This document shows positions 1 through 9,990 of a DNA stretch of 34,489 nucleotides, in pieces. Source of the DNA: an uncultured Bacteroidia bacterium (lineage in GTDB: Bacteria; Bacteroidota; Bacteroidia; Bacteroidales; UBA932); the NCBI GenBank assembly GCA_902789435.1, contig CADAOA010000010.1, forward strand, positions 1 to 34,489. The letters run 5' to 3'. The first letter of the stretch is position 1, and every line of letters starts with the position of its first letter. A program made the translations under genes and the position numbers. The notes beneath the pieces are model-generated. The model ran no database searches. It saw only the letters and a program-made list of their open reading frames with translations, and was not told the origin of the DNA.

Positions 1-2444
1 TCATCCTCATCGTCTCCGGCTGCGGCCGAAGGTTCCGGCTCATCCATATCCAGAACCAGCTGGTCGTTGCGGAAACTCCATCCGGCCAGAGGAGTGATGC
101 CCGAATTCCATCCCGTTCCTTCCCAGGAGATAGGAACATATGCATAAAGGGAAGTCCTGAGGGAGAAGCGGTCTTTCTTGTACATTATCCTGTCGTTGAA
201 ATGTATGTTCCCTTCAAAGACAGGATACCATCCGCTCCAGGTGAAGGATGCGTGTCCGGAATGAAGCCTCTTGGACACTCCCTGGAATCCGTGCCTGTGC
301 TGATAGGCATATCCGGCCGACGCCCTCAAAGTACCCAGAGTGTTCTGCGAATAGAGATTCACGCCCGGCAGCGCCTCTTCGTAGAACTCTTCAAAATCCC
401 CTTCTGTCACCCCGGAGAACTCCGCATATACCGGAGCCCAGGAATGCAGGCGGAAAAGATGGCCACCCTTGCTGTAATTCTCCTCAGTGAATGATTCCGG
501 AGCAAAATGCTTCACGTTCTTGCCGTATTTCTCGTTGTACTGTCTGGAAAGTTCCCCGGCCAGAGGGTTCTTGAACTCCATGCCTTCAGGAACAGGCAAA
601 TCGAGAAGCCTGTCGCAGTGCAGGAAGGCTCCCTTGTCTTTGGAATCCTTGGAAAGGAACAGTTTTCCGGACTCGGCGATGCTGAACGAGCACACATCTT
701 CTGATGTGGATGCCATCGAAATCTCGCCCGTAGAGGCATCCAGCCTGCAGATTACAGGGCAACCGAACATATCCGACAGGAAATACACTCCGCCTTCATG
801 GCACTGAAGGTCCTTTACAAGATGGCTTGTCTGATATACGCCGTATGTCTTGCCGGAAGAAATCTTTCCTATCTCTATCCTGCCCTCGCCTTCAGGCAAT
901 TCCTTGAGTGCGGAATACCAGATATCGCTGCCGGAAGAGGTAATGGAATTGATCTGCCCCTCAACCTTGACCCTGAGACCGTCAAAAGGAGCTTTGTCGT
1001 CCAGGAAAGCCAGAGACCTGACGGTGCTTGAATGATGGTCCGTTCCGTATTCAACCGCGCAAAGAAGAGGTCGGGATTCATAACTGACCACAAACGGAAG
1101 ATGGAGCGAATTAGGGTCCGCTGTATATTCTTCCTCAGCGACTCCGGTGTTCAGGTCATAACCGTAAATGGAATAGCTGGAGTGCTGTTTCCATCTCGGG
1201 TCATAGTTCGACTCGCAGGTCCAGAGCCTGTTCCCGTAGAAGAAGAACCTTTCGGCCCCTTCGAAATAAGGCCTGATGTATTTCTCTTTCCATCCGGAGG
1301 CGTAAGACTGCTCTCCGGCACCCGGTTCCCTGGTAAGGAGAACCATTGCTCCAGGGCTTCCGGTACCGCTGACAACGGCTACCAGAGAGTCCTTTCCCAC
1401 AACGGTCACGTTGGTGTATTCGGTAAAGTAGCCCCGGGTCTCTCCCGTCCTTTTAATCGGATCGAAGACAAGCCTCTCGGACGTATTGCCCAAAGAATCT
1501 TCCAGCTTTTCGAGATATTCCTCCAGGACGTCATTTTCGTTCAGGGTCAGGAAAGCCTGCAGAAGACTGTCCTTGACATACTGGCGGTGAGTCTTGCCGG
1601 TAAATTCCTTGAAGGCTGAAGCTACCACGTTGGCGCTCATGAAATGACTGGTCTCGTAATTGAGGATCTTGTGTGCCAAATCCACGTCCCCGCTATGATG
1701 ACGGGCCATTGCGTTTATCATATAGCCCACGCTGTAATGGTCTGGAGAATATGCCTTTACACTGCCGAAGCGGAAACGGTCCCAGCTGCGGTTCTTGCCG
1801 TAGAAGTATTCTGATGCGTCTCCGTCTTCAGGAACTATGCACTTGAGGATTTCGCAAAGGAAGAAACCGCTGCGTCCCCTTCCTCCGCTGCTCATCTGGG
1901 TCTCGGCTACCACGGCGTCTCCCTCCAGGAACCATCTGGAAGGATATATGGCAGAAGCCGCTCCTACAACCTGGTCTCCCAGTCCCCAGGAAAGGACTTT
2001 GAAAATTCCCCTGTTGAAATGGGCTATCTGCCAGGCGTGCCTTCCCTCGTGCGTCGCCAGGGACACGTCCCAAGGCTCGGTTGAAATCAGGTTCACCGGC
2101 GGCTGGGCGAAGAAATCAATCTGGCGCGGGGCCCAGACGGTCACGCCGTTGCTCTCGGCATTGTACGGGTGAAGCACCATCGGAAATCTCTTCGGCAAGC
2201 CGTAATTATAATTTACAGAATTGGCGAACATCCCATGGAAAGACTCCATATGTTTAAGATATCCCGCGGCATTCACGGCTTCCCCTTCCGGATAGATGAT
2301 CTCAAAATTCTTGCTCTTCATCTTTTTCCATTTGACGGAAGTTTTTTCAGAGCCTATATCATAATACTGAGCCAGTGCTGTCGCCGAGCAAAAAAGAAAA
2401 AGCATAGCTGCTAAAAACAGAGTCTTTGTTACGTTTTTGTTCAT
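1..2444 (-). CDS. Exported HExxH metalloprotease-like / beta-propeller protein, 3' end outside the window
   Basis: The ATG at 2444 opens a frame that stays open to the window edge (814 codons seen). An N-terminal signal peptide runs to about residue 25 (hydrophobic core, then ATALAQ). A gluzincin-like motif pair follows: THEGRHAW (HExxH at 132-136) and WFLEGDAVVAE (171-181), which matches the peptidase-MA pattern of HExxH plus a downstream third-ligand glutamate. The middle has repeated short segments typical of a TolB-like beta-propeller. The last part seen is rich in alternating aromatic and polar residues (about residue 730 on), as in outer-membrane beta-barrels. I infer a cell-surface or periplasmic protein with a zinc peptidase domain. 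Substrate is unknown, and the C-terminus cannot be judged. A -7 element lies just upstream (2462-2469). Confidence 0.75.
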   Translation of the reverse strand, partial: MNKNVTKTLFLAAMLFLFCSATALAQYYDIGSEKTSVKWKKMKSKNFEIIYPEGEAVNAAGYLKHMESFHGMFANSVNYNYGLPKRFPMVLHPYNAESNGVTVWAPRQIDFFAQPPVNLISTEPWDVSLATHEGRHAWQIAHFNRGIFKVLSWGLGDQVVGAASAIYPSRWFLEGDAVVAETQMSSGGRGRSGFFLCEILKCIVPEDGDASEYFYGKNRSWDRFRFGSVKAYSPDHYSVGYMINAMARHHSGDVDLAHKILNYETSHFMSANVVASAFKEFTGKTHRQYVKDSLLQAFLTLNENDVLEEYLEKLEDSLGNTSERLVFDPIKRTGETRGYFTEYTNVTVVGKDSLVAVVSGTGSPGAMVLLTREPGAGEQSYASGWKEKYIRPYFEGAERFFFYGNRLWTCESNYDPRWKQHSSYSIYGYDLNTGVAEEEYTADPNSLHLPFVVSYESRPLLCAVEYGTDHHSSTVRSLAFLDDKAPFDGLRVKVEGQINSITSSGSDIWYSALKELPEGEGRIEIGKISSGKTYGVYQTSHLVKDLQCHEGGVYFLSDMFGCPVICRLDASTGEISMASTSEDVCSFSIAESGKLFLSKDSKDKGAFLHCDRLLDLPVPEGMEFKNPLAGELSRQYNEKYGKNVKHFAPESFTEENYSKGGHLFRLHSWAPVYAEFSGVTEGDFEEFYEEALPGVNLYSQNTLGTLRASAGYAYQHRHGFQGVSKRLHSGHASFTWSGWYPVFEGNIHFNDRIMYKKDRFSLRTSLYAYVPISWEGTGWNSGITPLAGWSFRNDQLVLDMDEPEPSAAAGDDED

Positions 2445-2461
2445 AGGATAATATTTTGCTT

Positions 2462-2494
2462 CAAATTTAGCGATTTTCATTTTTTTTACTCAAC
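2462..2494 (-). promoter_or_regulatory. Promoter of the metalloprotease-like gene
   Basis: On the minus strand TAAATTTG (2462-2469) matches the Bacteroidetes -7 consensus TAnnTTTG. GTTG (2491-2494), one mismatch from the -33 TTTG, lies 21 bases upstream. The start codon follows within 20 bases. It is divergent from the nptA promoter. Confidence 0.5.
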
Positions 2495-2511
2495 GATTAA
2501 GATTAAATTTG
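2480..2511 (+). promoter_or_regulatory. Promoter of the Na/Pi cotransporter gene
   Basis: TAAATTTG (2504-2511) is a full match to TAnnTTTG. A T-rich stretch (TTTT at 2480-2483) sits where the -33 TTTG is expected, 20 bases upstream. The element ends only 5 bases before the ATG at 2517, so the transcript would have almost no 5' leader. Confidence 0.45.
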
Positions 2512-2513
2512 TT

Positions 2514-4205
2514 GTGATGAACATTGCGATGTCTATATTCAAGCTTCTGGGCTCTCTTGCCTTGTTCCTGTTCGGAATGAGCATGATGAGTGAAAACCTG
2601 CAGAAAGTTGCGGGAGACAAGCTCAGGGGATTTCTGGCAATGATGACCTCCAACGCCTTCAAGAGGGTGCTCACGGGTCTGACAGTCACCGCATGTATCC
2701 AATCTTCTGCGGCAACCACCCTTATGGTGGTAAGTTTCGTCAACGCCGGACTGCTTACCCTGGCCCAGAGTATCGGAGTCATTATGGGCGCCAATATCGG
2801 CACCACGGTATCTGCCTGGTTGTTCGCCCTTGTGGGATTCTCCGGAGGAGTGGCCACCGTGGCCGTTCCGCTGATTGCCGTTGGATTTATCATCACGATG
2901 GGCAAGAGCAAAAAGCGCAAGAGCCTGGGTATGATGATTATGGGCTTCGCGATAATGTTCCTCGGACTGAGCATGGTGCAGACTTCCGTAGATCCGGCCA
3001 TCCTGGAGAAGGTCAAGGAACTGATCAACGGATGGAGCAGGTTCGGATTCTGGAGCGTTCTGATCTGCGTGCTCATAGGAACCCTGGTTACCATAATGCT
3101 CCAGTCATCAGCCGCCACGATGGCCCTTACGCTGATGATGTGCTCCAACGGACTGAACTTTGAACTGGGCGCCGCCCTGGTGCTCGGAGAAAACATAGGA
3201 ACCACCCTTACCGCAAACATGGCGGCATCCGTAGCCAACATCTCCGCCAGGAGAGCCGCGGCCGGACACGCTTTCTTCAACCTGTTCGGAGTGCTGTGGG
3301 TTCTGATCCTATACCATCCTTTCCTGTGGGTGGTATCCAGGGTGATAATGGCTGTCGGTCTCGACAATCCGCTGGTATCGGGAGCCTCCACGTTCTCCAT
3401 CCTGTGCTCCATCGCGATGGTCCACACCCTGTTCAACGTCAGCAACACCTGCATCCTGGTAGGCTTCACAAACAAGATAGTCAAGTTCGTGACCAAACTC
3501 CTGCCGGGCAAGCCGGAGGACGAGGGATACAGGCTGCAGTACATCCACGGAGGTCCGCTTTCCACCGCCGAACTTTCCCTGGAGCAGGCCAAGAGCGAGA
3601 TCCTGCATTTCGTGAATATCTGCCGGGAGCAATACACCCTTGCGCGTGAAAGCATATCCACCACCGATCCCGAGAAATTCGATGAACTTTACCATAAACT
3701 GGAGCACTATGAGCAGATAACGGACAAGATCGAGTTCGAGATAGCCAAATACCTGAACGAGGTTTCTGAATGGGATCTGTCTGAGGAATCCGCCCGCAGG
3801 ATCCAGGCTATGTTCAAGGTCATCAGCGAGCTGGAGAGCATCGGAGACAGCGGATTCAACTTCGGCAGGATACTCCAGAGAAGGAATATCCACAACGCCA
3901 CCTTCGACGAGGATATGGTCACCCGCCTGGGCTTTATGATGGATCTTATCTTCAAGGGATTCGACGTTATGGAGAAGAATCTGGAACTCGGTTACGAGAA
4001 CATCACGGACATCTCCAACGCCCAGGATGTGGAGCAGGAAATCAACGAATACCGCAACAACCTCAAGGAAGAGCACCTGCTCAACCTGGAGAACAACACC
4101 TACAGCTATCTCACCGGTACCTACTACGTAGATATGATCAACGAGTTCGAGCACGTGGGAGACTTTATGATCAACATCTCCGAAGCTATTATCGAGATAA
4201 AGTAA
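2514..4205 (+). CDS. Na/Pi cotransporter family protein (NptA-like with PhoU-like tail)
   Basis: Sodium-dependent phosphate transporter of the NptA/PNaS family, inner membrane, 563 aa. The N-terminal half is hydrophobic with about eight membrane segments. It holds the two family signature repeats, QSSAATT near residue 64 and QSSAAT near residue 197. From about residue 345 the protein becomes a soluble, charged helical PhoU-like domain, as in bacterial two-domain members. Expected role is phosphate import driven by sodium, possibly regulatory through the PhoU part. The frame opens with GTG at 2514 directly followed by ATG at 2517; a further ATG at 2529 is possible. The -7 box at 2504-2511 argues for leaderless or near-leaderless translation. 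It ends about 65 bp before the gldE-like gene on the same strand, which has its own -7 box. Confidence 0.9.
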   Translation: MMNIAMSIFKLLGSLALFLFGMSMMSENLQKVAGDKLRGFLAMMTSNAFKRVLTGLTVTACIQSSAATTLMVVSFVNAGLLTLAQSIGVIMGANIGTTVSAWLFALVGFSGGVATVAVPLIAVGFIITMGKSKKRKSLGMMIMGFAIMFLGLSMVQTSVDPAILEKVKELINGWSRFGFWSVLICVLIGTLVTIMLQSSAATMALTLMMCSNGLNFELGAALVLGENIGTTLTANMAASVANISARRAAAGHAFFNLFGVLWVLILYHPFLWVVSRVIMAVGLDNPLVSGASTFSILCSIAMVHTLFNVSNTCILVGFTNKIVKFVTKLLPGKPEDEGYRLQYIHGGPLSTAELSLEQAKSEILHFVNICREQYTLARESISTTDPEKFDELYHKLEHYEQITDKIEFEIAKYLNEVSEWDLSEESARRIQAMFKVISELESIGDSGFNFGRILQRRNIHNATFDEDMVTRLGFMMDLIFKGFDVMEKNLELGYENITDISNAQDVEQEINEYRNNLKEEHLLNLENNTYSYLTGTYYVDMINEFEHVGDFMINISEAIIEIK

Positions 4206-4212
4206 CTTTTCC

Positions 4213-4220
4213 TATATTTG
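4213..4220 (+). promoter_or_regulatory. -7 promoter element of the gldE-like gene
   Basis: TATATTTG matches TAnnTTTG exactly and lies just after the nptA stop codon. No convincing -33 TTTG is seen. A start near 4227 would leave a leader of about 45 bases to the ATG at 4271. Confidence 0.45.
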
Positions 4221-4270
4221 CACCGCAAACCAACACTTTTTGATACTTGGAACCTCCCAGTACAATATTA

Positions 4271-5350
4271 ATGCTGCTACTCAGCTCTCCGGATGAAATC
4301 CCCCCTTCGGGAGGACTTTTGGAAAACATATTCATCGGACTATTCATTCTGCTGCTGCTTTTCTGCTCTGCGATGATGAGCGGAAGCGAAGCTGCGTTCT
4401 TCTCCCTCAGCCCAAAGGAAACCCAAAGCCTGAAAGACGGCGAGGATTCCTCCAGCCGCAGGGTGATCAAGCTTCTGGGCAGGCCTAACCGCCTCCTGGG
4501 AACCATTCTCCAGGCTAACAATATCGTCAACATCCTTCTGGTTCTGCTGTTCTCCCTGTTGATAAACAGGCTGTTCGACTTCACGGGCCATCCGGTCCTG
4601 GAGTTTGTGGTATGCACCGTGGTGGTAACTTTCATACTGGTGCTCTTCGGCGAGGCGATGCCAAAGATCCTGGGCACCCAGTATCCTGTCAGCTTCTCCA
4701 AATTCACCAGCCTTCCGCTTTCCATCCTCAGATATACCACGGTTCCTATCGACAAGGTGATGGACAAGGTTGTGGAGAAAAGACGCCACGGCAAGACCCT
4801 CTCCGAGGAAGAGGAAGAAGATGCATACAAGATGCTTAGAGGTGCTGTGGAAATGACAATGACAGAAGACGCCACGCAGAAGAAACTCCTGAAGAAAATC
4901 CTTACGCTCCCGACCAAGACCGTCTCCCAGATAATGATGCCGAGAATCGATGTGGAAACCATCAGCATGGAGATGGACAACGACGAGGTCATCCGCGTGG
5001 CCAATGAATGCGGATACTCCCGCCTTCCGGTTTACAAGGACAACACCGAGGACATCCGCGGATTCCTTTACATAAAGGATATGCTTCCTTATATAATGAG
5101 CCGCAGCAAGAAATTCGACTGGAGAAAGCACATACGCCAGGCCTACTTTGTTCCGGGATCCATGAAGATCAACGACCTTCTGGAAGAACTCCGGCAGAGA
5201 AAGCTCCACCTGGCGATCGTAGTTGACGAATATGGCGGAATGGACGGAATCGTCACCATGGAAGACATCCTGGAGGAAATCGTAGGAGAAATCTCCGACG
5301 AAAGCGACACTACGGAAGACACCCCGACACAGACCCCTAAAACAGAATAA
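4271..5350 (+). CDS. GldE-like membrane protein with DUF21 (CNNM) and CBS domains
   Basis: Member of the HlyC/CorC (CNNM) family, closest in style to Bacteroidetes GldE. From ATG 4271 the product is 359 aa. A DUF21 membrane domain has three or four hydrophobic segments in the first ~165 residues, with the family stretch MSGSEAAFFSLSP near the start. A CBS pair follows (from about residue 215, beginning IMMPRIDVETI, to VDEYGGMDGIVTMEDILEEI). The frame can also be opened at a TTG at 4247, but TTG is rare in this group and ATG 4271 gives a normal amino end. The protein stops right after the second CBS domain with an acidic, Thr-rich tail, so it lacks the transporter-associated domain many relatives carry. 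Likely ion transport or envelope function. A phosphopantetheinyl transferase gene follows after 19 bp, probably in one operon. Confidence 0.85.
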   Translation: MLLLSSPDEIPPSGGLLENIFIGLFILLLLFCSAMMSGSEAAFFSLSPKETQSLKDGEDSSSRRVIKLLGRPNRLLGTILQANNIVNILLVLLFSLLINRLFDFTGHPVLEFVVCTVVVTFILVLFGEAMPKILGTQYPVSFSKFTSLPLSILRYTTVPIDKVMDKVVEKRRHGKTLSEEEEEDAYKMLRGAVEMTMTEDATQKKLLKKILTLPTKTVSQIMMPRIDVETISMEMDNDEVIRVANECGYSRLPVYKDNTEDIRGFLYIKDMLPYIMSRSKKFDWRKHIRQAYFVPGSMKINDLLEELRQRKLHLAIVVDEYGGMDGIVTMEDILEEIVGEISDESDTTEDTPTQTPKTE

Positions 5351-5369
5351 TAAATAAAAACATAGACAT

Positions 5370-6050
5370 ATGGGATTATATCTTAGAAAAGATTTGAAGG
5401 GAGGCGGCTCGATAGCCGTCTGGGAAATAACCGAAACCGAGAAAGAGCTTCTCGACATCCTTGCCCGGGACGAAGAGGACAGGGAAGAGGAACTCGAGGA
5501 GATTTCCCTCTACAAGAGCGAACAGGCAAGGCGGGAAAGGCTTTCCGTCCTGGCTCTGTTGCAGACTCTGTTTGAAGATCCCGTCCACATCGGCCATCAC
5601 GAAAACGGAGCCCCTTACATCGAGAACGACAGTACCCGGATCAGCATAACCCACACCAACCGCTTCTCCGCCGTAATCATCCATCCTTCAGAGGAGGTGG
5701 GCATAGACATCGAGAGCATAAAGCGGGACTTTACCGCTGTTGAGAAAAGGGCCCTCAGCGATGAGGAAAGGGACGACCTTCTGGACAAGGACGAAGACGA
5801 TCCAGAGAAGATGGAAGAGCGCAACACCCAGCTTGCAATCTACTGGTGCGCCAAGGAAGCCCTCTACAAGCGTATGGGCCGCAACAATGTGGATTTCTCC
5901 GAAGACATGGAAGTAGACCGTTTCAACGTCCGCGATGAAGGCGAGATAGAAGTAACCTTCAAATACGGAGAGGTGCAGAACGAAGAGGAAGAATTCGAGA
6001 TGCAGTACGAAACCTTCGAGGATCACGTCCTGGTATGGATGGTCGGCTAG
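5370..6050 (+). CDS. 4'-phosphopantetheinyl transferase superfamily protein
   Basis: 226 aa, Sfp/AcpS-like superfamily. The two conserved motifs of the fold are visible: VGIDIES near residues 110-116 (metal-binding Asp) and WCAKEALYKRMG near 158-169. These enzymes transfer 4'-phosphopantetheine from CoA to a serine of carrier proteins. The many acidic runs (such as KDEDDPEKMEE) and the tail rich in Glu are unusual but keep the motifs intact. The gene starts 19 bp after the gldE-like stop and likely shares its transcript. No carrier protein or synthase gene is nearby, so its target is probably the general acyl carrier protein or a carrier elsewhere in the genome. It converges on groL, with a strong hairpin between them. 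Confidence 0.85.
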   Translation: MGLYLRKDLKGGGSIAVWEITETEKELLDILARDEEDREEELEEISLYKSEQARRERLSVLALLQTLFEDPVHIGHHENGAPYIENDSTRISITHTNRFSAVIIHPSEEVGIDIESIKRDFTAVEKRALSDEERDDLLDKDEDDPEKMEERNTQLAIYWCAKEALYKRMGRNNVDFSEDMEVDRFNVRDEGEIEVTFKYGEVQNEEEEFEMQYETFEDHVLVWMVG

Positions 6051-6055
6051 TTCTC

Positions 6056-6163
6056 GGTGGCGGCTAAACACCTGACAAACAGCATTATATAAAATATCCC
6101 TCCTCTAAAATCAGAGGAGGGATATTTTATATTGAATTGATGCTCAGCGGATTAGCCGCCACC
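6056..6163. repeat. Outer inverted repeat around the terminator
   Basis: GGTGGCGGCTAA (6056-6067) and its exact complement TTAGCCGCCACC (6152-6163) enclose the 20-bp hairpin. A further small dyad CTCAGCG (6143-6149) / CGCTGAG (6168-6174) overlaps the right arm. Together they allow a nested stem or alternative folds. Function unknown. Confidence 0.5.
6087..6132. terminator. Bidirectional intrinsic terminator between PPTase and groL
   Basis: A perfect 20-bp inverted repeat (6087-6106 and 6113-6132) with a 6-base loop. The stem has a GC-rich core (CCCTCCTCT) and an A/T-rich base on both sides, so it could end transcription from both convergent genes. Confidence 0.8.
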
Positions 6164-6192
6164 TCATCGCTGAGGAAGAATGCTCGCGGGCA

Positions 6193-7839
<1,647 letters not shown>

Positions 7840-7844
7840 TTAAA

Positions 7845-8120
7845 TTATCCGATAACTGCGAGAACATCGCTCTGGCGCATAATCATATAGGTCTTTCCGT
7901 CAGGAGCGTTAACCTCTGTGCCTGCATATTTTCCGTAGAGGACAACGTCGCCGACCTTAAGCTCCATAGGCTCGTCCTTCTTGCCAGGACCTGCGGCGAT
8001 AACTGTTCCTTCCTGTGGTTTTTCCTTGGCGTTGTCAGGGATGATGATTCCGCTGGCAGTCTTTTTCTCAGCCTCTTTAGGCTCTATCAGAACTCTGTCT
8101 GCTAATGGTTTGATATTCAT
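7845..8120 (-). CDS. groES: Co-chaperonin GroES
   Basis: 91 aa, the lid of the GroEL chamber. Family landmarks are the start [18 protein letters not shown], the mobile loop [11 protein letters not shown], and [11 protein letters not shown] followed by [14 protein letters not shown]. It is the first gene of the groES-groEL operon on the minus strand. The 234-bp gap to the tadA-like gene must hold the heat-shock control region. I see no CIRCE inverted repeat and no clear TAnnTTTG box within 60 bases. A TACTTTG-like box about 100 bases upstream (near 8227-8233) is one weak possibility. Confidence 0.97.
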   Translation of the reverse strand: MNIKPLADRVLIEPKEAEKKTASGIIIPDNAKEKPQEGTVIAAGPGKKDEPMELKVGDVVLYGKYAGTEVNAPDGKTYMIMRQSDVLAVIG

Positions 8121-8354
8121 AATCGTATGTTTAAATTTTAAAAACTCATCAAAATCCGCTCAACCCGATTCTTTTCACCGATTCCGGCTCCAGGATCCCG
8201 GTTTTGCGGGCAGATGGATAAACGGCAAAGTATGTGCCACCTCACAGACCGGCTGAATTTCTGCCATTTTGTCCGTTTGTCAATACCTGTTTTGACCGGA
8301 CGGCATGCCGGTGACAGGATTTATGTAACTTGCAGTATCATTTTAGGAAAGGCT

Positions 8355-8846
8355 ATGGATGTTGAACAGCTGAAGATAGATGTGGATTTCATGATCCAGG
8401 CCCTGAAGGAAGCCCAGGCCGCTGCCGAGGAAGGAGAAGTTCCCGTCGGCTGCGTGATTGTGGCCAACGACGTAAAGGTGAAGGGAAAGAAGGTAACGTC
8501 AACAGGAAGGATTATAGCCAGGGCGCACAACCTGACGGAAACTCTGAGGGACCCTACGGCCCACGCGGAAATGCAGGCCATCACCAGCGCCTCGTCCTAC
8601 ATGGGCGGAAAGTACCTGGACAAATGCACCCTGTACGTGACGGTGGAACCTTGCCCTATGTGCGCCGCCGCCCTCAACTGGTCCCAGATCGGACGGGTGG
8701 TCTATGGATGTGCCGACCCCAAGAGGGGAGCGTCTATGTTTTCGCCTACTCTGTATCACCCGAAGACCAGGGTTGACGGCGGAGTCCTGGACAAGGAGTG
8801 CTCAAAGATCATGACGGACTTCTTCTCCCGCAAGCGCAAACGCTAA
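8355..8846 (+). CDS. tadA: tRNA-adenosine / nucleoside deaminase (TadA-like)
   Basis: 163 aa CDA-fold zinc deaminase. The zinc site is complete: HAEMQAI near residue 75 (His ligand and catalytic Glu) and PCPMCAA near residue 102 (two Cys ligands). TadA converts A34 to inosine in tRNA-Arg(ACG), and the sequence fits that group better than guanine or cytidine deaminases. The frame is open upstream to 8214, but ATG 8355 is chosen because a purine-rich AGGAAAGG (8345-8352) precedes it and the family N-terminus starts there. An extra Lys-rich stretch of a dozen or so residues (NDVKVKGKKVTSTGR) lies between GCVIVA and the conserved IIARAHN. The gene is divergent from groES. Confidence 0.88.
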   Translation: MDVEQLKIDVDFMIQALKEAQAAAEEGEVPVGCVIVANDVKVKGKKVTSTGRIIARAHNLTETLRDPTAHAEMQAITSASSYMGGKYLDKCTLYVTVEPCPMCAAALNWSQIGRVVYGCADPKRGASMFSPTLYHPKTRVDGGVLDKECSKIMTDFFSRKRKR

Positions 8847-8854
8847 TGCCGTTT

Positions 8855-8886
8855 CTTGTACGGTTTGCGGAGTTTTATTACTTTTG
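8855..8886 (+). promoter_or_regulatory. Promoter of tRNA-Gln
   Basis: TACTTTTG (8879-8886) matches TAnnTTTG. CTTG (8855-8858), one mismatch from TTTG, lies 20 bases upstream. The tRNA 5' end is 10 bases after the -7 box. Confidence 0.6.
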
Positions 8887-8896
8887 CAGCCCGCAT

Positions 8897-8967
8897 TGAG
8901 ATATGGTGTAATGGTAGCACAACAGATTTTGGTTCTGTTTGTCCAGGTTCGAATCCTGGTATCTCAA
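8897..8967 (+). tRNA. tRNA-Gln (anticodon TTG)
   Basis: Cloverleaf read by hand: acceptor TGAGATA (8897-8903) pairs with TATCTCA (8960-8966), discriminator A at 8967. The anticodon arm ACAGA-TTTTGGT-TCTGT gives anticodon TTG, and the T arm is CCAGG-TTCGAAT-CCTGG. The CCA end is not encoded. It is likely transcribed from the promoter directly upstream. Confidence 0.95.
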
Positions 8968-8985
8968 CAAATCTGAAAAGTTTTT

Positions 8986-9990
8986 ATGAAGCGTCTTGTC
9001 ATCTTAGCCCTTGCTCTGTTTTTCGTGACAGTTGAGGGTCTTTTTGTTTTAAGTGGCTGCAATAGCGGTAACCGTAAGGATCTTCCATATCAGACAAATA
9101 TCTTCCCGCAGGTAAAGGTTCCGCTCTCAATTTCATCCGACAAGCGTATGACCGCGGAGTTTACCGCACGCCATTACTGGGACGAGTTCCTCAGCGAAGA
9201 CCGTCTGCTCAGACTCAAGCCGGATACCTCAACCATTCTTGGAATCAGCCCGCAGATATTTGAAGAGTCTTTTTCCGGATATGTTTCCTTGATAGAGAAC
9301 GTGGATGACACCATCGCAAAGAACAGTATGACACGCCTGGTGGACAGAGCGGTAAAGATGGCAGAAGACGGCTACCCGATGTTCTTCAGCCATATCATGC
9401 AGAACGGAGAGAAATATCTCTTTGACGCCCACTCCCCGATGCTTGACGATGAACTCTATCTTCCTATACTCGACGGTATTGAAAGATGCAAGGTGATTCC
9501 CGAAAACGTAAAGCAATCTTTCAGATACCAGCAGGATATATGCGGAAAGAACCGCGTCGGAACCACTGCCGCAGACTTCCGCTACACCTCCCAGAGGGGC
9601 ACTTCCAACATGCACTCCATCAAGGCGGAATATCTTCTGATATTCTTCAACGATCCTGACTGCCCGAATTGCCGTCAGGCACTGGAGGTCATGAAGAAGT
9701 CAGACGTCATTCTCAATATGGTGGGAATGGGAGTGATGAAGGTGCTGGCCGTTTCTCCTGGCGGAAAGTCAGAGCTTTGGTCAGAACGCCGGGCAGACTT
9801 CCCGATGGACTGGATCTATGCCTATGACCCGGTGGGAGAGCTCAACCAGGGAACCATCTACACACTTCGCACATCCCCAAGCATCTACCTCCTGGACGAG
9901 AACAAGAACGTCATCATCAAAGACGCCTCACTGCCTCACTGCCTCAGGGTCCTCACTTCCATCAGCGAACACTACGTCACCATCAAGTAA
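8986..9990 (+). CDS. Thioredoxin-fold lipoprotein (DUF5106-like)
   Basis: 334 aa. A hydrophobic signal segment ends in the lipobox LSGC (Cys25), so the mature protein is probably a membrane-anchored lipoprotein. A helical region (about 50-200) fits the DUF5106 type found in Bacteroidales. A thioredoxin-like domain follows with the CxxC pair in DPDCPNCRQ (Cys226 and Cys229) and a downstream SPSIYLLDENKNV segment, matching the cis-Pro region of thioredoxins. Probable role is envelope disulfide or redox chemistry; the partner is unknown. It starts 18 bp after tRNA-Gln. The DUF5106 assignment is from memory of the family. Confidence 0.75.
   Translation: MKRLVILALALFFVTVEGLFVLSGCNSGNRKDLPYQTNIFPQVKVPLSISSDKRMTAEFTARHYWDEFLSEDRLLRLKPDTSTILGISPQIFEESFSGYVSLIENVDDTIAKNSMTRLVDRAVKMAEDGYPMFFSHIMQNGEKYLFDAHSPMLDDELYLPILDGIERCKVIPENVKQSFRYQQDICGKNRVGTTAADFRYTSQRGTSNMHSIKAEYLLIFFNDPDCPNCRQALEVMKKSDVILNMVGMGVMKVLAVSPGGKSELWSERRADFPMDWIYAYDPVGELNQGTIYTLRTSPSIYLLDENKNVIIKDASLPHCLRVLTSISEHYVTIK

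Noticed and set aside
2486..4154. Long open frames antisense to the Na/Pi cotransporter gene
   Set aside because: They mirror the codon pattern of the real gene, have no promoter or start signals, and match no family.
8121..8354. CIRCE element upstream of groES
   Set aside because: No TTAGCACTC-N9-GAGTGCTAA type repeat is visible on either strand.
8214..8354. Upstream extension of the TadA-like frame
   Set aside because: The extra 47 residues do not fit the family, and a purine-rich site precedes ATG 8355.
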